Assembly (NCBI GenBank): GCA_947631725.1
Contig: CANRML010000028.1
Location: forward strand, 1-12,791
DNA from: an uncultured Clostridia bacterium
GTDB taxonomy: Bacteria; Bacillota; Clostridia; TANB77; CAG-508
Direction of reading: 5' to 3'
DNA: 12,791 nucleotides
A program made the translations under genes and the position numbers. This document shows, in pieces, positions 1 to 8,000 of this stretch. The notes below the pieces were generated by a model. The model did not search any database. It was given only the letters and a program-made list of their open reading frames with translations, and was not told the DNA's origin. The number at the start of each line of letters is the position of its first letter. The first letter of the stretch is position 1.

Positions 1-43
1 AATGAAATATATTCCATTATAAAACAGTATAAAAAAGAAAAAA

Positions 44-70
44 TTGACAAAAATAAAGATAATATATAAA
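44..70 (+). promoter_or_regulatory. Possible promoter of the 48-aa gene
   Basis: There is an exact TTGACA -35 box at 44-49. The best -10 candidate is TATAAA at 65-70, which gives a 15-nt spacer, shorter than the usual 17. The -35 match is good, but the region is almost all A and T, so the -10 assignment is uncertain. Confidence 0.3.
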
Positions 71-89
71 TAGAAAGGAAAGTGATATT

Positions 90-236
90 ATGAAATTTAC
101 TAAAGGTGTAATTATTGGTGGACTTTTAGCTACAGGAATGTTAATGATGTATGCAGAAAGCGATATGTTTTCTAAAAATAAGAAAACAATGATGAAAAAA
201 GGAAAACAAATGATGAAAAAATTAGGAAATTGGTAA
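90..236 (+). CDS. Small membrane-anchored basic protein, 48 aa, function unknown
   Basis: A short ORF begins MKFTKGVIIGG and ends KKLGNW. The start is supported by an AGAAAGGAAAG ribosome binding site at 72-82. Residues 6-20 are a glycine-rich hydrophobic segment long enough for a short membrane anchor or a glycine-zipper helix. The remainder is strongly basic, with Lys-Lys and Met-Met pairs repeated three times between residues 31 and 44. Small Bacillota proteins with an N-terminal glycine-rich helix and a Lys/Met-rich tail are often filed as YtxH-like or YrzQ-like. The resemblance here is in composition and layout only, so no family is assigned. It probably sits in the membrane with its basic tail in the cytoplasm (inference). 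No terminator separates it from the RNA gene that follows, which has its own promoter. Confidence 0.6.
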   Translation: MKFTKGVIIGGLLATGMLMMYAESDMFSKNKKTMMKKGKQMMKKLGNW

Positions 237-251
237 AATAAAAAAGATATA

Positions 252-280
252 TTGACATAAAAGATAAAAGATAGTATAAT
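252..280 (+). promoter_or_regulatory. Strong housekeeping promoter for the non-coding RNA
   Basis: TTGACA at 252-257 and TATAAT at 275-280 both match the sigma-70/sigma-A consensus exactly, with the ideal 17-nt spacer. Transcription should start near 286-288. A perfect promoter feeding a region without a normal gene is typical of abundant structural RNAs. Confidence 0.85.
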
Positions 281-285
281 AGGAT

Positions 286-561
286 ATGCTAATCCCAAAG
301 AGGACTAGTAAATAAAATGAGGAGGAAATGTGGCAATGCAAAAAAAAGCAGTGTTTCATCTGCGGGATCCGACTAGTTAAATAGTTTTATAAATACCAAT
401 AAAAAACTAAATAACGGTTGAAAGACTCTTTGGCTGTATGTAAAAAAAAGAAGGTCTCAAAGTAACACGTTAACAGTGCAACAAAAACTAACCCTCCCCA
501 AGGGATAGAAGTGGTAGACTTCTAGAGGGCGGTAATGTGCAAACATTACCGCCTTTCTTTT
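286..561 (+). ncRNA. Structured non-coding RNA of unassigned class (raiA-type is one candidate)
   Basis: The segment of about 275 nt between the consensus promoter and a strong intrinsic terminator has no ORF longer than about 20 codons on the plus strand. It has dense pairing potential. An interrupted hairpin pairs 332-339 with 348-355 around an A-rich loop. An AU stem pairs 382-388 with 402-410. A 6-bp stem pairs 506-511 with 519-524 and is enclosed by CCCTC (492-496) pairing with GAGGG (525-529); that outer stem competes with the terminator. ATCCC (292-296) can pair with GGGAT (364-368), while ACTAGT (304-309) can pair with ACTAGT (372-377). These two helices cross and so would form a pseudoknot. 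A second crossing pair involves AGACT/GGTCT (423-427/453-457) and CTTTG/CAAAG (428-432/458-462). I do not see tmRNA, RNase P or SRP signatures. The size, the pseudoknots and the Bacillota context would fit raiA, but I cannot confirm the class. A 14-codon ORF with an AGGAGG site lies inside (336-380). Confidence 0.7.
528..561 (+). terminator. Intrinsic terminator of the non-coding RNA
   Basis: A perfect 10-bp stem pairs GGCGGTAATG (528-537) with CATTACCGCC (544-553) across a 6-nt loop, followed by TTTCTTTT. It overlaps the stop codon of the convergent minus-strand gene by two bases. The minus-strand side lacks a T-run after the stem, so it should work well only on plus-strand transcripts. Confidence 0.9.
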
Positions 562-991
562 AATCTTTACAAGGTTTTTCTGGTTTTTTATCTTCAATAA
601 AACAATCACATTTTTCTTTCTTTTCGCCTTTTAGGCAAGAACCTTCATGAAAACATTTTGCACATATTTTTATTTTCTTTGTAGCATTTGCCCAAATTTG
701 AATAGCATATTTTTTACCAGGACAAAGAGGACCAAAGACAAATTCTCCTTCTTTATCCGTAAAAGTATGGCCAATAGGTCTTCTTTCTTCTTTACCGCAA
801 TCATAAACAACTTCTACTAATTTTACAACAGCATCACATACAGGCTCTTTAAAACAGTTTTTTATTACACCATAAATTACATCACGATTATCTTCTGGTA
901 ACATTATATCAACATCAAATTGTTTTCCTCCTGAAATAACGCCATCAACATCTAAATCAGGACAGCAAGGTTTATTATTTTCCATTTCCAT
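560..991 (-). CDS. Cysteine-rich protein with a carboxypeptidase-regulatory-like (transthyretin-type) beta-sandwich, possible spore component
   Basis: This 143-residue protein has no signal peptide and no membrane segment. Residues about 38-101 look like a carboxypeptidase regulatory-like or prealbumin-like beta-sandwich. The run VIYGVIKN is followed by DAVVKLVEV, the turn TDKEGEFVFGPLCPG (78-92) and YAIQIWAN (95-102), which is the usual G-x-V plus D-x-x-G-x-F plus L-x-P-G pattern. Twelve cysteines lie at 9, 10, 46, 52, 65, 90, 110, 113, 119, 128, 130 and 141. The last six are in a Lys/Glu-rich tail with CxxC and CxC pairs, suggesting cross-linking or metal binding. The start at 991 is preferred because the AGAAAGG site ends 9 nt before it; the upstream ATG at 1000 would have no spacing. 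A sigma-K-like promoter lies upstream. A spore coat or exosporium role is inference from the cysteines and that promoter. Confidence 0.75.
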   Translation of the reverse strand: MEMENNKPCCPDLDVDGVISGGKQFDVDIMLPEDNRDVIYGVIKNCFKEPVCDAVVKLVEVVYDCGKEERRPIGHTFTDKEGEFVFGPLCPGKKYAIQIWANATKKIKICAKCFHEGSCLKGEKKEKCDCFIEDKKPEKPCKD

Positions 992-1000
992 TTTTTTCAT

Positions 1001-1007
1001 CCTTTCT
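1001..1007 (-). promoter_or_regulatory. Ribosome binding site deciding the start of the cysteine-rich protein
   Basis: AGAAAGG on the minus strand abuts the ATG at 1000 and lies 9 nt before the ATG at 991. The second ATG (MEMENNKP) is therefore the more likely start. A third ATG at 985 is 15 nt away and less likely. Confidence 0.6.
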
Positions 1008-1032
1008 GATAAACTAAAAAAGTTTATTAGTA

Positions 1033-1060
1033 TATCATATGAAAAAATAAAAAAAATGTC
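1033..1060 (-). promoter_or_regulatory. Sigma-K-like (late mother-cell) promoter
   Basis: Read on the minus strand, GACA at 1057-1060 is followed by CATATGATA at 1033-1041, with exactly 16 nt between the AC and the CATA. This fits the known sigma-K consensus (AC, 16 nt, CATAnnnTA). No good sigma-A pair at 17-nt spacing is visible for this gene, although TATACT overlaps the region. The match is by eye and the sequence is AT-rich, so chance cannot be excluded. Confidence 0.45.
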
Positions 1061-1076
1061 ACAAAATGTCATAAAT

Positions 1077-1105
1077 TTGCAAATATGCCTAATTTATGAT
1101 ATAAT
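1077..1105 (+). promoter_or_regulatory. Sigma-A promoter with extended -10 for the 264-aa gene
   Basis: TTGCAA (1077-1082), a 17-nt spacer and TATAAT (1100-1105). TGA directly before the -10 makes an extended -10 element. It lies 35 nt upstream of the ATG and is divergent from the sigma-K-like promoter. Confidence 0.75.
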
Positions 1106-1139
1106 AGAGGTGTAGAAAAATACTGAGGGAGGGATAAAC

Positions 1140-1934
1140 ATGGTAAGATACAAAAGTAGAGATAATAAAATTGTAGATTTTGTAAAAGATGCTAAAGAAA
1201 GAGGAAAAACAACTAATTTGCAGAAATCAAGAAGCTGGAAAAAGATTGCAGCTTATATTATGGCTGGAACTTTAGCAATAGGAATACCAGCTACAAAAGA
1301 AATAAATGAAGTTAAAGATATGAAAACAATCGAACAAAATGCTTCAATTGAAACTGCATTTAGAAGTTTCAAAAATATAGATAAAGAAAATATGGGTATG
1401 TATTTATCAAATCAAATAAAAGTACTATATGAAAAATATCCTGATCTAGATGAGATGATATTTAAAAAAGCTGACAAAACAACGACAGATGAATTTATAA
1501 AGGATATGTATACACTTTATAAAGCATTTTTAGTAGATAAATCAGAAAAAGAAATAGAGAATATAAAAGATGTAAAAGTTACAGCAGTAGATAAGATACT
1601 TATAACATCAGACAGATTAACAGATGGACAAAAGAAACTTATAGAAACTCATAAAGAGCAATATAAACATATAACAGATAAATACATTTCTGCAAATGAA
1701 AAAACAAGAGATGGTGCAAATTTAGCAAATGAAATATATGAATTATTAGCCTTAGAAGTTGGACTAGAAAAAAATGCTGTAACATCTAAACAAATGGCAA
1801 AAGAAATAGAAGAAAAAGGATTTTATTATGATGAACAAAATAATAAATTCTATACTAAAGACGGACCAGCAACATTAACTCCAGATATTCAAGAAGAAAA
1901 AATGCAAGACAATGAAGTAGAACTAGACTTATAG
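1140..1934 (+). CDS. Hypothetical membrane-anchored helical protein, 264 aa
   Basis: I do not recognise a family. The start is supported by GAGGGAGGG at 1125-1133, 6 nt before the ATG. Residues 1-35 are basic and hydrophilic. Residues 36-51 (IAAYIMAGTLAIGIPA) form one short hydrophobic segment after two lysines, which fits a type II signal anchor or an atypical signal peptide with a long n-region. Residues 52-264 are charged and predicted mostly helical by composition, ending in an acidic tail (NEVELDL), and should be extracytoplasmic if the anchor is real. There is no cysteine, no sortase motif and no obvious catalytic signature. The gene ends 74 bp before the glucan synthase on the same strand with no terminator between, so co-transcription is plausible and an envelope role is an inference from that context only. 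Confidence 0.8.
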   Translation: MVRYKSRDNKIVDFVKDAKERGKTTNLQKSRSWKKIAAYIMAGTLAIGIPATKEINEVKDMKTIEQNASIETAFRSFKNIDKENMGMYLSNQIKVLYEKYPDLDEMIFKKADKTTTDEFIKDMYTLYKAFLVDKSEKEIENIKDVKVTAVDKILITSDRLTDGQKKLIETHKEQYKHITDKYISANEKTRDGANLANEIYELLALEVGLEKNAVTSKQMAKEIEEKGFYYDEQNNKFYTKDGPATLTPDIQEEKMQDNEVELDL

Positions 1935-1992
1935 TAAAAAAATAGTATAAAATTACCACTTTTTGCAAACAATATGTGTAAACAAAAATTGC

Positions 1993-2000
1993 AAGGAGTG
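1993..2000 (+). promoter_or_regulatory. Ribosome binding site selecting a TTG start
   Basis: AAGGAGTG ends 8 nt before the TTG at 2009. No ATG lies at suitable spacing, and the encoded protein begins with a basic N-terminus (KKNRRLK) typical of this protein type. Confidence 0.75.
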
Positions 2001-2008
2001 GAATTTTT

Positions 2009-5000
2009 TTGAAAAAAAATAGAAGATTAAAAATCAATGGAACTCTTTTAGAAAAAGAACAATTAAAAAAACATCTTGAGAAAATAGCAGCAAGTCATAG
2101 CACAACACAAAAATCAGATAAAGACACATATCCAATTCCTAATTTATTAGAAGACTATATTGTAATAAAACAAGTATATCAATTATTGAATAATCACTTG
2201 AAACAGCATATAAATATACATCCAGCAGGTGAGTGGTTATTAGATAATTTCTATATCATAGAAGAAACAGTAAAACAAATACAAAAAGAACTAACTAAAA
2301 AGAAATATAAAAATTTTGTAGGACTTACAAATGGTGAATATGCAGGATTTAGCAGAGTGTATGTATTAGCATCAGAAATTGTTGCCTATACAGAAAATAA
2401 AATAGAAAAAGAAAATTTAGAAGAGTATTTAAAAAGCTATCAAATAAATAAAACATTAAGTATGGATGAAATATGGAGCATTGGAATAATGCTTCAAATT
2501 GCTATTATCCAAAATATTCGTGTGATTTGTGAAAAAATTGCAAATGCACAAATACAAAAAAGTAAAGCAGAAAATATAGCAAAATCACTTATTGAAAATA
2601 AAGGCAAGATTAATATTGGATATAGACAAAATAGAGAAGATATGAAATATTCTTTTATAGAGTATATGTCATATATTTTAAAACGATATGGAAAAAAAGG
2701 AATAGTTTATCAAAACATTTTAGAAGAAATTGTAGAAAAATTAGGTTTAACTGTTGATGAAGTTATTCAAAAAGAACACTTTGACATTGCTATTCAGAAA
2801 GTACAAATGGGAAATAGTATAACTAGTTTAAAAACAGTGCAGAGAATAAATTTTTTAGAAATCTTTGAAAAAATCAATGGAGTAGAAGAAATTTTAAAAC
2901 AAGATCCTACTAATACTTATCCATATATGGACTATAGAACAAAAGAATATTATAGAAATAAAATTAAAGAAATATCTAAAAAAACAAAAATATCTGAAAT
3001 ATATATTGCAAAAAAAGTATTGGAAATTGCAAAAACAGGAGAGGGAAAAAAAGCTCATATAGGATATTATCTTATTGATGAAGGAATTGCTACTTTATAT
3101 CAAGAGCTAAAATATAAAAATAAAATATATACAAAACCAGAAATAAAAGTAAAACAATATATATCGCTAATTATTATATTAACTTTTATTTTTTCTTTAA
3201 TTATGACAGTAGTTATAAAAGCAAATTGGATTTTTAAAATCATCTTTTTTGCACTATTTTTTATTCCTTGTAGTGAGATAAGCATACAAATTGTTCAATA
3301 TATTTTAAATAAAACTGTAAAGCCAAAACTAATCCCAAAGATGGATTATCAAGATGGAATCCCAGAGAATAGAGCAACAATGGTTATTATACCAACAGTT
3401 ATAAAAAGTAAAGAAAAAGTAATAGAATTGATGCACAAATTAGAAGTATATTATGTTGGAAATCAATCTCCTAATATATATTTTACATTACTTGGAGACT
3501 GCTCTGAAAGTAGCAAAAAGGAAGAGCCATATGACAAAGAAGTAATAGAGGAAGGAAAAAAACAAGTAGAAATATTAAATCAAAAATATAAAAGCAATTT
3601 TCCTATTTTTCATTTTTTATATAGAAAAAGAACATGGAACCCAAAAGAACAAAGTTACTTAGGATGGGAAAGAAAAAGAGGGATGTTAAATCAATTTAAT
3701 GAATTTTTACTTGGGAATATTGAAAACCCTTTTCTGTATAATACTTTAGAAGGATTAGAGATTCCAAAAATTAAATATGTAATTACATTAGATGCAGATA
3801 CAGACCTTATTTTAAACACTGCATTTGAACTTGTAGGAGCTATGTCACATATTTTAAATAAACCAGTTATTAGTGAAAAAAATGTTGTTGTAGAAGGATA
3901 TGGGATAATGCAACCTCGTGTAGGCATAAATTTAGATATTAGTTTGAAGACAAACTTTACTAAAATATTTGCAGGAGCAGGTGGTATTGATAGTTATACA
4001 AATGCAATATCAGACATCTATCAAGATAATTTTAAAGAAGGAATATTTACAGGGAAAGGCATTTATGATTTAGAAGTTTTTTCAAAAGTATTAAAAAAAG
4101 AAATACCAGAAAATACAGTATTAAGCCATGATTTATTAGAAGGATGTTATTTAAGATGTGGACTTGTATCAGATGTATTGTTAATGGATGGATATCCAAC
4201 AAAATATTTAAGCTTTATGAATAGACTTTCAAGGTGGATAAGAGGAGACTGGCAGATTTCTGATTGGCTAAAAAGTGATAAGCTAAATTTACTGTCAAAA
4301 TATAAAATTTTCGACAACTTAAGAAGAAGCATATTTGATATATCAATAATTATTGGCATATTTGCAACAATTAAAATAAAAGTATTAACATTATTTTTTA
4401 TATTACCAGTTATAATTTCACAAATATTAGAACTACTCAATAAATTGATATTCAAAAAAGAAGGAGAACAAAAACTAAAAACATATACACAAAAAATCAC
4501 AGGAATAAAAGGAATATTAATTAGGGCTATATTAACTTTAGGATGTTTACCATATAAAGCATATGTTGAATTAAAATCAATTTGTCAAACAATTTATAGG
4601 AAAAAAGTAACAAAAATGCATTTACTAGAATGGACAACTTCAGAAGAAGCAGAAAAACAAGCTAAAACAGATATTATATCATATTATAGACAAATGATAG
4701 TAAATTGTATTTTAGGAATAATTATAATATTTTTATGCTTCCCTAATAATATAATAGGACTATTGCTTGGAACTTTATGGGTTATAACTCCATATATTAT
4801 GCAAGTAATTAGTAAAGAAATAACATCAAAACCTGCAAAAGATGTTATAACTACAGAAGAAAGTAATTATTTATTAGAAATTGCAAAACGTACTTGGAAA
4901 TATTTTGAAAGCTATTTAATACCAGAAAATAATTATCTCATAACTGATAATTATCAAGAAGATAGAAAACAAAAAATAGTTGGTAGAACATCTTCAACTA

Positions 5001-8000
5001 ATATTGGATTATCACTATTAGCAGTTATTTCAAGTTATGATTTACAGTTTATTTCACTAGAAAAGGCAATTGACTTATTAGATAATATAATAAAAACTAT
5101 AGAAAAGCTAGAAAAGTGGAACGGACATTTATATAATTGGTATGAAATAAAAACAAAAAAACCATTGAGTCCAAGATATATATCAACAGTAGACAGCGGT
5201 AATTTTGTGGGTTATTTATATACTACAAAAGCATTTTTGGAAAATATTTATGAAAAACAGCCAGATTCTAAAATACAAAATATGATTTCATATATAGATA
5301 CGGCAATCAAGGAAGCTGATTTTTCTTTGCTATATAATAAAGAACATCAGATTTTTTCTATTGGATATAATATTGAGGAAAATAAACTAACAGATTCATA
5401 TTATGACTTATTAGCATCTGAGGCAAGACAAGCTAGTTTTATTGCTATAAGTAAAAGAGATATTCCTTCAAAACATTGGACTAAGCTAAGTAGAACATTG
5501 ACTACACTTGGAAGAAGTAAAGGGCTTATTTCATGGTCAGGAACCTCTTTTGAATATCTAATGCCAAATATAAATATACCTAAATATGAGGGAAGTCTTT
5601 TAGATGAATCATGTAAATTTATGATAAAAAGTCAGTTAGAATATACTAAAGAACTGCAAATACCTTGGGGAATAACAGAAGCAGCATTTAATGTAAAAGA
5701 CCTTCAAGGAAACTATCAATATAAAGCATTTGGAATTCCGTGGCTAGGACTAAAAAGAGGATTAGCAGATGAAATGGTAGTTGCAACATATGGAAGTGTT
5801 TTAGCAATTACAGATGTACCAAAAAAAGTAATCAAAAATTTGAAACAACTTGAAAACTATGGGATGTATGGAAAATATGGCTTTTATGAATCAATAGACT
5901 TTACACCAGATAGGATGAATAAAGGAAATAAATCAGGACTTGTAAAAACATATATGGCTCATCATCAAGCACTAATTTTATTATCAATAAATAATTTGAT
6001 AAATAATAATATTTTACAAAAAAGATTTATGCAAAATCCTGAAATAGCAAGTACAGCAATACTTTTACAAGAAACTATGCCAGAAACAGCAATTATCACA
6101 AAAGAAACTAAAGAAAAAGTTGAAAAGCCAGTATATACAGATTATGAAGACTATAGTGTAGTAACATACACAAAATTAGATAATAGACTTATTAGAGGTA
6201 ATGTAATATCAGATGATGATTATGTAATTGCCATGAATCAAAAAGGAGAAGGATTTAGTAAATACAAAGATATTTATATAAATAGATATAAAAAGACAAA
6301 TGATTATCCACAAGGAATTTTCTTTGCAATTAAAAATATAAGGACTAAAAATATATGGAGCTCACTTAAACAAACTCAAGAAAATGGATATAAAGTAAGT
6401 TTTATGCCAGATAAGATAGAACAAGAAATGGAGCAAGACAATATAAGTACAAAAATAGAGACCATAATTAGTCCAGATGATGTTACAGAAATTAGAAGAT
6501 TAACATTAGAAAATAGAGGATTAGAAGAAGAAGTACTAGAAGTAAATGCATATTTTGAACCAATACTTTCAAGGAAAGCACAAGATGATGCACATCCTGT
6601 ATTTAATAATTTATTTTTAGTCTTTGATTATGATGAACAAACCAATAGTATAATTATCAAAAGAAAGAAAAGAGAAGAAGGCGAAAATGAAATATATTTA
6701 GTAACAAGTCTACTAAGTAAAGATAGTGAAACTGTTGGTAAACTAGAATATGAAATTGATAAAGAAAAATTTTCAGGTAGAGGAAATATAAAAATACCTG
6801 AAATGATACAAAATTCAACACCACTATCACAAAAGATGGGACTAGTTACAGAAGGGATGATTGCATTAAAAAGAACAATAAAGTTAAAACCACAAGATAA
6901 AATAGAATTAAATTTAATTTTATCTGTAGGAGAAAATAAGGAATTATTGTTAGAAAATATTAAAAAATATAAAACGAAGGAAGCGGTTGAAAAAGCTTTT
7001 GAAATATCAAAAGCTAAAATAGAGGCACAAAGTAGATATTTGCGTATCAAAGCGCCTCAAATGGAGCAATATCAAAAGATACTTTCATATGTCCTTTTTG
7101 CAAATCCATGTAAAAAAACTAATTTAAAAAATCTACCAAAACAAATATATAAACAAAGTGAACTATGGAAATATGGAATATCAGGAGATTTACCAATTAT
7201 ACTAGTTAAAATACACAATACAAATGATATAGATTGTGTAAAAGAAATGCTTAAAGCATATGAATTTTTTAGGGTAAAGAAAATACAAGTAGAATTAGTT
7301 TTAATTGATGAAGAAAAACATAGTTATCAAAACTATGTAAGAGAAGAAATTGAAAACCTTATCTTTAATTTAAACATGGCATATCTAAAAAACGTAAGAG
7401 GCGGGATTTTTGAATTAAATAAAAATGAAATAACAAAAAAAGATATGGAATTATTAACATTTGTAGCAACTGTTATTATTGATAGTGATAAAGGTAGTAT
7501 AAAAAATGCTATGAACGAAATAGAAGAAGACTATCTTGACAAAAATAAAATGATTGATGATGAAGAACAATCTCCAATAGCTGTAGAAGAAAATGAAATA
7601 GATAATGATATATTAAAAGAAATGATAGACTTAAAATATAACAATGAATATGGAGCATTTTCAAGTGATGGAAGAGAATATATTATCAGAATTAATAAAG
7701 AAAATAGATTGCCAACTGTATGGTCTCATATAATGGCAAATGAAAAGTTTGGAACACTAGTTACAGAAAACATGGGTGGATATACTTGGTATAAAAATAG
7801 TAGATTAAATAGAATCACATCTTGGGCAAATATGCCAAATTATGATATTCCATCAGAAGTAATTTATTTAAAAGACATGGAGACAAAAAAAGCGTGGTCA
7901 TTAGGTCTAAACCCTATGCCAGATAACAATTACTATAATGTAATATATGGTTTTGGGTATTGTATTTATAAACACAAAAGTGATGGATTAGAGCAAGAAC

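Noticed and set aside
17..298. A 93-aa minus-strand ORF over the small gene and promoter region
   Set aside because: It is a low-complexity hydrophobic translation that overlaps a plus-strand gene and a consensus promoter, and no start signal is seen.
1963..1988. Possible hairpin TTTTTG/CAAAAA before the glucan synthase
   Set aside because: It is only six AT-rich pairs around a long loop with no T-run, so it is not a credible terminator or operator.
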